NCBI GenBank assembly: GCA_025362095.1
Contig: JANYIJ010000175.1
Span: 1 to 40,838 of the forward strand
Reading direction: 5' to 3'
Origin: Gemmatimonadota bacterium
GTDB taxonomy: Bacteria; Gemmatimonadota; Gemmatimonadetes; Gemmatimonadales; Gemmatimonadaceae
Length of the DNA stretch: 40,838 bases
Shown here: positions 26,729 to 35,040 of the stretch, one piece after another
How positions within the stretch are numbered: position 1 is the first letter of the stretch
Layout: each line of letters opens with the position of its first letter
Notes under the pieces: generated by a model
Databases searched by the model: none
Told to the model about the DNA's origin: nothing
The model's input: only the letters and a program-made list of their open reading frames with translations
Position numbers and translations under genes: made by a program

Positions 26729-27193
26729 ATGACAGTCACGTTCAAGGTCAACGGCAAGTCCAGCACCGTCGACGTCGCCGACGACACGCCGCTCCTCTGG
26801 GTGTTGCGCGACCATCTCGATCTCAAGGGAACGAAGTTCGGCTGCGGTGTGGGGCAGTGCGGAGCGTGCACCGTGCACGTCAACGGCACGCCGACCCGCT
26901 CGTGCCAGCGCCGCGCGTCTACGCTCTCGGGAGTCGAGATAACAACGATCGAAGGACTCTCGCCCGACGGCACGCATCCGCTGCAGCGCGCGTGGGAAGA
27001 ACTCGACGTGCCGCAGTGCGGCTACTGTCAGGCGGGCCAGCTGATGGCGGCTTCCGCGCTTCTCAAGAAGACGCCGAAGCCAACCGACGACGACATCGAT
27101 CAGACGATGACCAATATTTGCCGCTGCACGACGTATATCCGCATTCGCGCGGCGATCCATCGTGCCGCGCAGTTGGCGGGAGCGGGCTCATGA
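26729..27193 (+). CDS. 2Fe-2S subunit of molybdenum hydroxylase (isoquinoline oxidoreductase alpha type)
   Basis: 154 residues with both [2Fe-2S] clusters of the xanthine dehydrogenase family: Cys39, Cys44, Cys47 and Cys59 (plant-ferredoxin type, CGVGQCGAC) and Cys97, Cys100, Cys131 and Cys133 (CGYC, CRC). It passes electrons from the molybdenum centre to an outside acceptor. There is no FAD subunit gene nearby, matching the two-subunit IorAB/aldehyde dehydrogenase type that uses cytochromes. ATG at 26729 with GGAGAG upstream; 20 nt after the NHL gene, and its stop overlaps the next ATG. Confidence 0.93.
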   Translation: MTVTFKVNGKSSTVDVADDTPLLWVLRDHLDLKGTKFGCGVGQCGACTVHVNGTPTRSCQRRASTLSGVEITTIEGLSPDGTHPLQRAWEELDVPQCGYCQAGQLMAASALLKKTPKPTDDDIDQTMTNICRCTTYIRIRAAIHRAAQLAGAGS

Positions 27194-29478
27194 CTACTTC
27201 CATCAAGCCATCGGGCGGCAACGCGCCAGGGCGCACTAGCTCGAACTTGGACCGCCGCAACTTTTTCAAAGTCAGCTCGATCATCGGCGGCGGCATCATG
27301 TTTTCGGCGTACATCGACACGCTCGGTGCAGCTACCGCGTGGGCCGCAGCGCCCGCGGGCGAGTTCACGGCGAATGCGTTCGTGAAAATTTTCCCGGATG
27401 GAACCGTTCAGATCGTCGCGAAGAATCCGGAAATTGGGCAAGGTGTGAAGAACATGCTTCCCATGATCATCGCGGATGAACTGGATGTGGAGTGGAAGAG
27501 CGTGAAGGTGGAGCAGGGACTGTTCGACATGCGCGTCTTCCAGAATCAGGGCGCGGGCGGCAGCACGGCGACTCCATCCAACTGGATGCCGATGCGCCGC
27601 GTGGGAGCTGCGGCGCGCGCGATGCTCGTCACCGCGGCCGCGAACTCGTGGAAGGTCCCGGAGTCTGAGTGCTCGACCTCTGCTGGTGTCGTTTCGCACA
27701 CGAGCGGCAAGAAGATCAAGTACGGCGATCTGTGCGCCCTCGCGGCGAGCGTTCCCGCTCCTGATCTCGCGACCGTAAAACTCAAAGATCCGAAAGACTT
27801 CAAGATCATCGGCACTAGTCAGAAGGGCGTCGACAATCACCTCGTCGTGACCGGCAAGCCGCTCTACGGCATCGACATGACGCTGCCGGGAATGCTCTAC
27901 GCGTGCTTCCACAAATGCCCGGTGTTCGGTGGCAAAGTGGTGAGCGCGAACGTGGACGAGATCAAAGCGATGCCAGGCATCAAGCACGCGTTTGTTGTCG
28001 ATGGCCTCACGCCGCTCCAGCTCACTAGTCTCGTGAGCGGCGTCGCGATCGTTGGCGATAGCTGGTGGCAGGTGCAGACCGCGCGCAAAAAGCTGAACGT
28101 CACATGGGATGAAGGTCCGACGGCGACGCAGAGCAGCGTTGGTTTCGCAGCGAAGTCGCTCGAACTTTCCAAGCAGCCCTCGCAGCGTTCGCTGCGCAAA
28201 GACGGCGATTTCGACGGCGCACTGAAATCCGCGGCGAAAACCGTCGAGGCCGCGTACTTCTATCCGTTCATCTCGCACGCGCCGCTCGAGCCGCAGAACA
28301 CGACGGCGCATTTCAAAGACGGCAAGCTCGAGATCTGGTCGCCCACGCAGCAGCCGCAGAGTGGCTCGCGTCAGGTGGCCGCCGCGCTCGGCATTCCCGA
28401 AACAGACCTCACGATTCACATCTCGCGCAGCGGCGGCGGATTCGGACGCCGGCTGAGCAACGATTACATGATCGAGGCCGCGTACATCGCGACGAAAGTT
28501 CCCGTCCCGGTGAAGCTGCTCTGGACACGTGAAGACGACATCCAGCACGATTTCTATCGTCCCGCTGGCTGGCACTACTTCAGCGGCGGTGTCGATGCCG
28601 CAGGCAAGCTCATCGCGTGGCGCGATCACTTCGTGTCGTTCGGTGAAGGCAATGCCTTCGCATCGAGCGCGGGACTCAATGGCGGAGAGTTCCCCGCGGG
28701 ATTCATTCCCAACCTCGCGCTCGATGCCTCGGTTATGCCACTCGGCGTCCCGACCGGCGCGATGCGCGCGCCCGGAAGCAACGGTATCGCGTTTGCGATT
28801 CAGGGTTTCATCGATGAACTCGCGCATGCCGCAGGAAAAGATCCGGTGCAGTTCCGGCTCGACCTTCTTGCCAATCAGGCACCCGCAACTCCACCGGCAG
28901 CGCCTCCGCCGGGAGCAACACCGGGTGGAGGTGGGCGTGGCGGGCCGCAGCGGTACGACGCGGCGCGCGCAACGGGCGTCGTGAAGGCTGTCGCCGAGAG
29001 ATCCGGATGGGGCAAGACCAAGCTTCCCAAAGGCACGGGAATGGGCGTCGCGTTCCACTTCAGCCACGCCGGATATTTCGCCGAGGTCGTGCAGGCGACG
29101 GTCTCGAAGGATGGAGCAGTGAAGGTCGACAAGGTTTGGGTCGTCGGCGACATCGGCAGCCAGATTATCAATCCGATCCACGCCGAGAATCAGACGCAGG
29201 GCGGCGCGCTTGATGGCATTGCTGCCGCGCTCGGTCAGGAGATCACGATCGACAAGGGCCGCGTGGTACAGACGAACTTCAATAACTTCCCGTTGCTGCG
29301 CATGAAGCAGTCGTGCCCGGTAGACGTGAGTTTCTTGAAGACGGACAATCCGCCGACTGGACTCGGCGAGCCGTCGCTGCCGCCGGTCATTCCGGCACTG
29401 TGCAGCGCGATTTTCGCGGCGACTGGAAAGCGTGTGCGCACGCTTCCGATTTCCAAGATGGATTTGAGCTGGTCGTAA
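27190..29478 (+). CDS. Tat-exported molybdopterin-binding subunit (isoquinoline oxidoreductase beta / aldehyde oxidase type)
   Basis: 762 residues. A Tat signal ([19 protein letters not shown], about residues 19-37) exports the folded enzyme, with the 2Fe-2S partner probably hitch-hiking. Molybdopterin-binding motifs: GGGFGRR near 415, MRAPGSN near 525, and catalytic Glu727 (GLGEPSLPP). The enzyme hydroxylates N-heterocycles or oxidises aldehydes using water oxygen; the exact substrate is unknown. A short [18 protein letters not shown] insert sits near 570-590. The ATGA overlap with the 2Fe-2S gene indicates coupled translation. The alternative upstream frame (from about 26857) overlaps the 2Fe-2S gene and is not used. 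Confidence 0.92.
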   Translation: MTTSIKPSGGNAPGRTSSNLDRRNFFKVSSIIGGGIMFSAYIDTLGAATAWAAAPAGEFTANAFVKIFPDGTVQIVAKNPEIGQGVKNMLPMIIADELDVEWKSVKVEQGLFDMRVFQNQGAGGSTATPSNWMPMRRVGAAARAMLVTAAANSWKVPESECSTSAGVVSHTSGKKIKYGDLCALAASVPAPDLATVKLKDPKDFKIIGTSQKGVDNHLVVTGKPLYGIDMTLPGMLYACFHKCPVFGGKVVSANVDEIKAMPGIKHAFVVDGLTPLQLTSLVSGVAIVGDSWWQVQTARKKLNVTWDEGPTATQSSVGFAAKSLELSKQPSQRSLRKDGDFDGALKSAAKTVEAAYFYPFISHAPLEPQNTTAHFKDGKLEIWSPTQQPQSGSRQVAAALGIPETDLTIHISRSGGGFGRRLSNDYMIEAAYIATKVPVPVKLLWTREDDIQHDFYRPAGWHYFSGGVDAAGKLIAWRDHFVSFGEGNAFASSAGLNGGEFPAGFIPNLALDASVMPLGVPTGAMRAPGSNGIAFAIQGFIDELAHAAGKDPVQFRLDLLANQAPATPPAAPPPGATPGGGGRGGPQRYDAARATGVVKAVAERSGWGKTKLPKGTGMGVAFHFSHAGYFAEVVQATVSKDGAVKVDKVWVVGDIGSQIINPIHAENQTQGGALDGIAAALGQEITIDKGRVVQTNFNNFPLLRMKQSCPVDVSFLKTDNPPTGLGEPSLPPVIPALCSAIFAATGKRVRTLPISKMDLSWS

Positions 29479-29527
29479 CTGGAACCGAAGACTGAAGACC
29501 GAAGACCGACACTACACGGGGGTGGCT
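29479..29527. other. Spacer with GAAGAC(C/T) repeats
   Basis: A 49-nt spacer between the molybdopterin subunit gene and the aminotransferase gene. It carries GAAGACT-GAAGACC-GAAGACC (about 29486-29507) and then GACAC. The same vocabulary occurs in the arms of the palindrome at 5594-5701. No promoter was seen; the ribosome site GGGGGTGG precedes the next ATG. Confidence 0.5.
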
Positions 29528-30712
29528 ATGGACGAGTTGAATGTTTCACGCCGGAAGTTCGTGGGCGGAGTGGCGGCCGCTGCTGGAGTGATCGGGCTCG
29601 CGCCGCACGAACTTTTCGCGATGCGCGCGAAAGTGACGCCGCGCGATCTGGAAATCGCGCGCGATGCGCTCGACGACTACGACGCGTATGCGAAGATCTC
29701 CTTCAATGAGAATCCGTACGGTCCGCCTGAGTCCGTCATGAAGGCGATGACCAAGGCGTTCAAGTATGCGAACCGCTACGGCTATCCCGATGGCGGAATC
29801 ACGGAGGCGATCGCGAAGCTGCACGGCGTGAAGCCGGAGAACATCCTGCTCTCCGCCGGATCGGGCGAAATGCTCGATGTGATCGGCACGACATTCACGC
29901 AGGGCAACAAGAAAGTGATCGGCGTCTCGCCGTCATACATGCAGGTGTACGAGCACGTGACGAGCGTGCGGGCCGAGGCGATCACGCTTCCGCTCACGGC
30001 GGATTACAAGCAGCCTATTTCCGATCTCATCAAGGCCGCGAAGCAGCACTATCGCGACCTCGGGTTCATTTATCTTTGCAACCCGAACAATCCCACGGGC
30101 CGCATCGTCACGAAATCGGAAGTGAAGGAGCTGCTCGATGGCATTCCGGCCGACGTCCCGGTGCTGATCGATGAGGCGTACCATCACTTCGTCGACAACT
30201 CAGAGTACGCATCGTCGGTGCCCTACGTGCTCGAGGGCCGCCCGGTGATCGTCACGCGCACCTTCTCGAAGATCGCCGCGCTCGCCGGCATGCGCCTCGG
30301 CTACGCGATCGCGAGAAAGGACATCATCCAGCAGATGCGCCCGTACAGCATGGGGAGCATCAGCGCCGTGGTGAAATGGGGCGGCGTGGCCGCGCTCGCG
30401 GATACGGAATCGCAGGCGAAGGTGAAGAAGGTGACGATCGATCTGCGTCAATCGACGATCGCGCACCTCAAGACGCTCGGCTACGAGTCGATTCCGTCGG
30501 ACACGAATTTCTTCATGGTGCACATCAAGCGCGATGTGGTGCCGGTGATCGAAGCGTTCCGCAAGAAGGGCGTGCTGGTCGGACGTCCATTCCCGCCGAT
30601 GACCACACACCTGCGCGTGTCGATCGGAACGCCGGACGAGATGGAGCGGTTCAAGGTTGCGTTCAAGGAGATTATGGGAGCGGGCGCGGTTGGGTCGGGG
30701 AATAACGGCTAA
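29528..30712 (+). CDS. Tat-exported PLP aminotransferase, histidinol-phosphate aminotransferase-like
   Basis: 394 residues, fold type I aminotransferase. Motifs: NENPYGPP (about 57-64), the substrate/cofactor block NPNNPTGR, DEAYHHFV, and the Schiff-base Lys248 (TFSKIAALAGMRLGY). The N-terminus carries a twin-arginine signal (VSRRKFVGGVAAAAGVIGL), unusual for an aminotransferase, which implies a folded, PLP-loaded enzyme in the periplasm. ATG at 29528 (GTG at 29522 is an alternative). Last gene of the molybdenum operon. The biosynthetic histidine role is unlikely given the export signal. Its last codons and stop lie at the edge of a repeat element. Confidence 0.85.
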   Translation: MDELNVSRRKFVGGVAAAAGVIGLAPHELFAMRAKVTPRDLEIARDALDDYDAYAKISFNENPYGPPESVMKAMTKAFKYANRYGYPDGGITEAIAKLHGVKPENILLSAGSGEMLDVIGTTFTQGNKKVIGVSPSYMQVYEHVTSVRAEAITLPLTADYKQPISDLIKAAKQHYRDLGFIYLCNPNNPTGRIVTKSEVKELLDGIPADVPVLIDEAYHHFVDNSEYASSVPYVLEGRPVIVTRTFSKIAALAGMRLGYAIARKDIIQQMRPYSMGSISAVVKWGGVAALADTESQAKVKKVTIDLRQSTIAHLKTLGYESIPSDTNFFMVHIKRDVVPVIEAFRKKGVLVGRPFPPMTTHLRVSIGTPDEMERFKVAFKEIMGAGAVGSGNNG

Positions 30713-30886
30713 TCGCGAATCACTACGGCGAATAGCTAGTTGGGACTGGCGACCAACGGCGAATCGCAAGTCGGAATTGGCGAGCGAATCGCGAGTTGGG
30801 ACTGGGCAGCAAAAAGCGACGGGCGAGTGGAACTCCACTCGCCCGTCGCCAATTGCTCGCCAATTACGACTAGCGATTCGCCGTAG
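30713..30886. repeat. Composite repeat: ~30-bp direct units, perfect hairpin and inverted unit
   Basis: Fills the gap between convergent genes. Direct units at about 30725-30755, 30756-30785 and 30786-30810 share a pattern (ACGGCGAATCGC, AGT, TTGGCGAGC). An inverted unit occupies 30855-30884; its reverse complement differs from unit 2 at two of 30 positions. Between them is a hairpin with perfect 16-nt arms (30816-30831 / 30834-30849) and a 2-nt spacer. Outer arms 30723-30740/30869-30886 also pair with one mismatch. A partial unit (ACGGCTAATCGCGAATC) includes the aminotransferase stop. It probably acts as a bidirectional terminator; the origin may be a palindromic element. Confidence 0.85.
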
Positions 30887-33178
30887 TTACGGAAGCTTGA
30901 GAGCTACCAGCTTAGTGCTCTCGCCCGCCCCTGTCGCGAACACAATGTACTGCTTGCCGTTGTACAAGAACGTCATCGGCACCGCGCTCGTCGAGCCTGG
31001 AATCGTCACGGCACCCACCTGCTTGCCTGTGGCCTTGTCGAACGCGTAGAGCTGAGCCGCCGGTGCCGCAGCAGCAGCGCGTCCACCGCCGGCACCACCA
31101 CCACCGCGCGCGCCACCACGCCCGCCACCACCGCCGCCGCTGCGGCCGGTGCCATTGATCAGCAGCGTCTTCGTCACGATGACCTGCGGCTGGCTCGTGT
31201 TGTTCGGAACCTTCGGCAGCGTCACGCCTGCGAACATGGGGTCGTTCGTCGGAACCGCATCACGCCAGATTCCACCGTTCGGCTGCCACCACTTCCTATC
31301 GCCCGTGTTCAGGTTGTATGCCGTGATTCCGCCAAGCTCCTGCGGCTTGAAGATCGAGATTCCGCCGATGGAGTTGGCGACTTGTACGCGATTGAACGCG
31401 CCCGATGACCCGCCTTCTTGCGGCGCGTTGTAGTTCGCGGGCGTAGGCTGCGCGCCCGGCTTGCCGCAGCTGTTGTGCGGCGAGCCGTACGGAATCTCGG
31501 AGCACGGATCGTGCACCACCGAGATCACGCTCATTCCTGACTGCGCGCCGACGTACACCATTCCGGTTTCCGGATCCGCCGCCGTGCCCCCGTCGATGTT
31601 CACGCCGCCCGACGCGCCCGGCGCATACCACGAGCAGCTGTACTGCGCAGGACCGTTCTTGCCCTTGCCGTCGAGCGGCGAACCAGGGATGAAATACGGG
31701 CCCATGCGGCACTTCTTCGCGAGCTTCAGTGCGGAGTCCTTGATGGCCGGCGTGTAGTCGATCAGGTCCTTCTCCATCAGTCCCATCTGCGAGTACGGAA
31801 CCGGACGCGACGGAACCGGCTGCGTTGGCGACGTCACCTCGCCCGGGACTTCGGTCTGCAGCACCGGCGTTTCCGGAATCGGCCAGATCGGTTCGCCCGT
31901 GACGCGGTCGAGCACATACAGCCAGCCGATCTTCGTGCTCGACGCGATGATCTTGCGCGGCCTGCCATCGATCGTGACGTCGAGAAGGTTCGGCGCCATC
32001 GGAATGTCGTAGTCCCAGATGTCGTGGTGCACCATCTGGAAATTCCACTTCCGCTTGCCGGTCTTCACATCGATCGCGACGACGTTGTTTGCGAACAGGT
32101 TGTTGCCGGGGCGATGGCCGCCGTACTCGTCCATGATCCCTTCGCCGACCGGGATGTAGACGAGCCCAAGATCCGGGTCCGCACTGTACGTCGCCCACGG
32201 ATCCACCTTGCCCGTTCCGGGATCGCCGTGCTTCGAGCCGTTCTTCCAGGTCTCTGAGCCGTATTCGCCGGGGAGCGGGAGCAGATTGAACTTCCAGAGC
32301 TGCTTCCCGGTCTTGATGTCGAAGCCGCGGATCGTGCCAGAGATGTTGTGATTGTTCAGAACGTAGTAGCCATGAATCGCCGAGTTGCCGACGATAAACG
32401 TGTTGCCCACGACGATGCCCGGCGAACTGTTCGCGACCTGACCCTCGGCGGGATCGATGCCGATCGTGCCGTCAGCGCCGGTCTTTTTCACTGCGTCCCA
32501 CTTCTCGCCGGGCTTTGCCTTGCGCGCCGGGTAGGCTTCGCTGATCTCAAGCGGATTGGAATCGTCGACCGCGAGCGGGACGAGCGGATATCCGAGCCCG
32601 TCCATCAGATCGACCACGCCGTCCTTTCCGAACTTTGGATCTGCCTTGCCAGTCTTGGCGTCGATCGAGACGAGGTGATACCCCGGCGTGACCACGAGCG
32701 CGCGCTCTGCGCTGCCGTCCGTCCAGTACGCGAGCCCGCGTCCGGAGAACTGGCGGGGCGCTTTCTGCCAGCGAATTCCCTCGTCTAACTTGTAGCTCCA
32801 GAGTGTGGAGCCATCGGCAGGATTAATCGCGTAAGCGTAGCGATGCGTCGTCGCGACCGTGAGCAGGCGTCCGTTCGCGAACAGCGGCGTGGTGCGATAG
32901 TACTCGTCGTTGCCGTCTTTCGCCGCGTCCCACTGCCAGGCGACCTGGAGCGAGCTGAAGTTCGACGCGTTGATCTGGTCGAGCGGAGAGTACCGTGTGC
33001 TCCACGCGTCGGCGCCCCAGGCACGCCACTCGCCGGCGACGTTTCCACGGACGACTGCCTTGCCCTGGCGAGCGTTGGAGACGGTTGCCGCGGCGCCGAA
33101 TACGACGGCGACCACCGCGCCCGCGAGCGCGACCGATCGAAGAAAGAAACGGGTGAAACCGAGCTGTTTGCGGTTCAT
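30887..33178 (-). CDS. Periplasmic PQQ-dependent dehydrogenase
   Basis: 763-residue quinoprotein with N-terminal hydrophobic signal/anchor (residues about 11-36). It is an eight-bladed propeller with tryptophan-docking-like repeats and the diagnostic HHDIWDYD motif (384-391), followed by PQQ-contact segments such as IGWLYVLDR. No haem domain is fused; the electron acceptor is likely the cytochrome c encoded just upstream. A Gly/Arg-rich insert (about 683-708) lies before the last blade. Family substrates are alcohols or sugars; no specificity can be assigned. The ATG overlaps the cytochrome stop (ATGA at 33175-33178). Its stop directly abuts the repeat element. Confidence 0.92.
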   Translation of the reverse strand: MNRKQLGFTRFFLRSVALAGAVVAVVFGAAATVSNARQGKAVVRGNVAGEWRAWGADAWSTRYSPLDQINASNFSSLQVAWQWDAAKDGNDEYYRTTPLFANGRLLTVATTHRYAYAINPADGSTLWSYKLDEGIRWQKAPRQFSGRGLAYWTDGSAERALVVTPGYHLVSIDAKTGKADPKFGKDGVVDLMDGLGYPLVPLAVDDSNPLEISEAYPARKAKPGEKWDAVKKTGADGTIGIDPAEGQVANSSPGIVVGNTFIVGNSAIHGYYVLNNHNISGTIRGFDIKTGKQLWKFNLLPLPGEYGSETWKNGSKHGDPGTGKVDPWATYSADPDLGLVYIPVGEGIMDEYGGHRPGNNLFANNVVAIDVKTGKRKWNFQMVHHDIWDYDIPMAPNLLDVTIDGRPRKIIASSTKIGWLYVLDRVTGEPIWPIPETPVLQTEVPGEVTSPTQPVPSRPVPYSQMGLMEKDLIDYTPAIKDSALKLAKKCRMGPYFIPGSPLDGKGKNGPAQYSCSWYAPGASGGVNIDGGTAADPETGMVYVGAQSGMSVISVVHDPCSEIPYGSPHNSCGKPGAQPTPANYNAPQEGGSSGAFNRVQVANSIGGISIFKPQELGGITAYNLNTGDRKWWQPNGGIWRDAVPTNDPMFAGVTLPKVPNNTSQPQVIVTKTLLINGTGRSGGGGGGRGGARGGGGAGGGRAAAAAPAAQLYAFDKATGKQVGAVTIPGSTSAVPMTFLYNGKQYIVFATGAGESTKLVALKLP

Positions 33179-33618
33179 TGTGGGGGCCTCTTGTCGCGTG
33201 AGTCGATGAGAATCTTTTTCATGGCCACGGTGTCGGGAGCGAGTTCAGTCGTGCCCGCCGGCATCGCGTAGACCTTCAGCAAATACGCCGTCACGTCAGC
33301 TGCGTCGTTCGGGTCGAGCGAGCCAGGATTGTCCTGCGGCATCTTCTGGCTGATGTACAGATACAAATCGGACAGCGGGTGCGACCGCCAATTCTGGTCA
33401 TACATCGCGCCCTGATGCGACGATGGCGTGTGACAACTCAGGCACACGCCTGCATACGTTTGAGCCCCGCGTTTCGCTTGCACATCCGTGTACACGCCGA
33501 GCTGCGTGGAGCGCATCGAGTCGGGCTTCGTCGCGGGCGCGTCCTGCGCGCGGGCGAGTCCACCGACGCTGCTGATTATGCATGCGGAGAGCGCGATCGT
33601 CCATCCCGTGCACTTCAT
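33175..33618 (-). CDS. Periplasmic c-type cytochrome, partner of PQQ dehydrogenase
   Basis: 147 residues from the ATG at 33618: signal peptide (TIALSACIISSVGGLARA), haem site CLSCH (Cys59, Cys62, His63) and axial Met93 (SQKMPQDNPG). It is a single-domain class I cytochrome. Both ends overlap neighbouring genes by ATGA, so it is translated in step with HupE-like and PQQ proteins. Probable role: accept electrons from the PQQ enzyme and pass them to the respiratory chain. The frame is open upstream into the HupE gene, but that extension removes the signal peptide and is rejected. Confidence 0.92.
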   Translation of the reverse strand: MKCTGWTIALSACIISSVGGLARAQDAPATKPDSMRSTQLGVYTDVQAKRGAQTYAGVCLSCHTPSSHQGAMYDQNWRSHPLSDLYLYISQKMPQDNPGSLDPNDAADVTAYLLKVYAMPAGTTELAPDTVAMKKILIDSRDKRPPQ

Positions 33619-34988
33619 GAATCTGCTCCATTCCTGGTGTTGAGCTTGTTGTACACGCCAAACAGCAGCCAGAGCGCGCCGGCCAGCACCAGCAAGAGTA
33701 TGATCCCGCGCATCGCGCCCGCCGCGAAGGCCGCATCGAACACCGGCCGCTGAAAATTGAACTGCCGCAGCACCACCCACCGCTCGAGCATCCAGTGCCA
33801 AGCCGTATGGGCGACGAGCGCCGAAAGCAGGATCGTCCCCATGCGCTCAGCCACCACGTACTTGAACAACGCATTGAGCAGCGGAATCGCTACGAGCAGG
33901 CAAGCCAGCTGGCCCAGCTCCACACCGATGTTGAACCCGAGAAGCGAAGTCACGAGATGTGTCCCGGCAAACTGGAGCGACTCGCGCAGCGCGAACGAAA
34001 AGCCGAAACCATGGACGAGTCCGAACGCGAATGCGATCAGCCAGCGCCGCTCGAGCTTCGGTCCGACGATGTTTTCGAACGCCATGTAGACAATCGACAG
34101 CGCGATCAGGACCTCGATCAGCGGCGGAAACCACAAGGCGCTCGGCGCAAACCCCAGAGCGGATGCGAACAGTGTGATTGAGTGCGCCACCGTGAACGAC
34201 GTGATGATCGCGATCAGCGGCCGGATCCGCCTGAACGGAATCACAAGGCACACGATGAACAGCAGGTGATCGATGCCGTCGAGAATGTGCGCGAAGCCGA
34301 GCTGGATGAAACGCCAGAGCGCTTGACTCCAGCGCGGATCGAGATGGACGAGGCCGGGATCGCCGCTGTACTCGAACGCGCGCTCGGCGCCGCCGGCAGG
34401 GATGAAGCGCAGGATCGTGTTCGTGCGCACGCCGAGGCGCGCGAGCGCGGGGTTGATGGAGAAACGAGAGCTGTCGGAGGAAATCGGATACTCGAACAGC
34501 ACATCAATCATCGCCTGCTGCCACGCGAGTTCGGTGGTTGATGGAAGTCCGGGGCCGGTGACGTGCGTGACCGCGGATTCGTAATTCTCGAACGAGCGAT
34601 CCGACGGCAGCGCCACATGCGCCGCGATGATCTGCGCGTTTGCGAGCTTTGTAGTGCCCTCGTAGACGTCCACCTGATTCGCGATCCAGGTGCGCGCGGC
34701 GTCGGGGACCAGGGAGTCGATTCCGGGAAAGTTCAGATACGACGCGCCGTGCAGTGGGTACTGCATGTCGCGCATCGCTTCGAGTGGCACACGCACGAGG
34801 AGATGAAGCTTGTGACCCTCGGGTTTCACGAAGGCGAGGATCGTGACGCGCGCGGGAATCTCGTGCGCGGACGGTGCCGACGGCGTCGCCAACACGAGTC
34901 CCGCCGCGAGCAGAACGCTCCAGCGCAGGCGCTTCGGCCGGCCCTCTAACGAATGGCCGATGTGGGGCGTAAAATGGGAGCGTTGCAT
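33615..34988 (-). CDS. HupE/UreJ-family membrane protein with large periplasmic N-terminal domain
   Basis: 457 residues. After a signal-like segment (RWSVLLAAGLVLATPSAPSA) a soluble domain of about 190 residues begins with HEIPARV, followed by seven or so membrane helices (about 245-455). The helices contain the HupE/UreJ pattern: ILDGIDHLLFIV, FTVAHSITL and GLVHGFGFSFAL, rich in His and Asp that could bind metal. HupE/UreJ relatives transport nickel; this two-part form is uncharacterised. First gene of a coupled operon with cytochrome c and PQQ dehydrogenase, so it may supply a metal or take part in their maturation. ATG at 34988 has no clear ribosome site. Confidence 0.82.
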   Translation of the reverse strand: MQRSHFTPHIGHSLEGRPKRLRWSVLLAAGLVLATPSAPSAHEIPARVTILAFVKPEGHKLHLLVRVPLEAMRDMQYPLHGASYLNFPGIDSLVPDAARTWIANQVDVYEGTTKLANAQIIAAHVALPSDRSFENYESAVTHVTGPGLPSTTELAWQQAMIDVLFEYPISSDSSRFSINPALARLGVRTNTILRFIPAGGAERAFEYSGDPGLVHLDPRWSQALWRFIQLGFAHILDGIDHLLFIVCLVIPFRRIRPLIAIITSFTVAHSITLFASALGFAPSALWFPPLIEVLIALSIVYMAFENIVGPKLERRWLIAFAFGLVHGFGFSFALRESLQFAGTHLVTSLLGFNIGVELGQLACLLVAIPLLNALFKYVVAERMGTILLSALVAHTAWHWMLERWVVLRQFNFQRPVFDAAFAAGAMRGIILLLVLAGALWLLFGVYNKLNTRNGADS

Positions 34989-35040
34989 TCGACCATAAGT
35001 AAACGCCAAGTATACGCCGCTCACCACCAGGAGAATCGCG
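34989..35040. promoter_or_regulatory. Divergent control region with tandem 11-bp repeat
   Basis: A 52-bp gap between the HupE and NHL copy 2 starts. Two adjacent direct repeats, AAGTAAACGCC (34997-35007) and AAGTATACGCC (35008-35018), are one helical turn apart, as for a dimeric regulator. The second contains TATACT on the leftward strand, a possible -10 for the HupE operon. AGGAG lies 7 nt before the rightward ATG. Confidence 0.45.

Noticed and set aside
27100-29181. 693-codon leftward open frame opposite the molybdopterin subunit gene
   Set aside because: Antisense shadow; the sense strand has all molybdopterin-binding motifs and coupled neighbours.
30725-30810. CRISPR array (about 30-bp direct units)
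   Set aside because: Units are adjacent without unique spacers, they diverge in sequence, one is inverted, and no cas genes are present.
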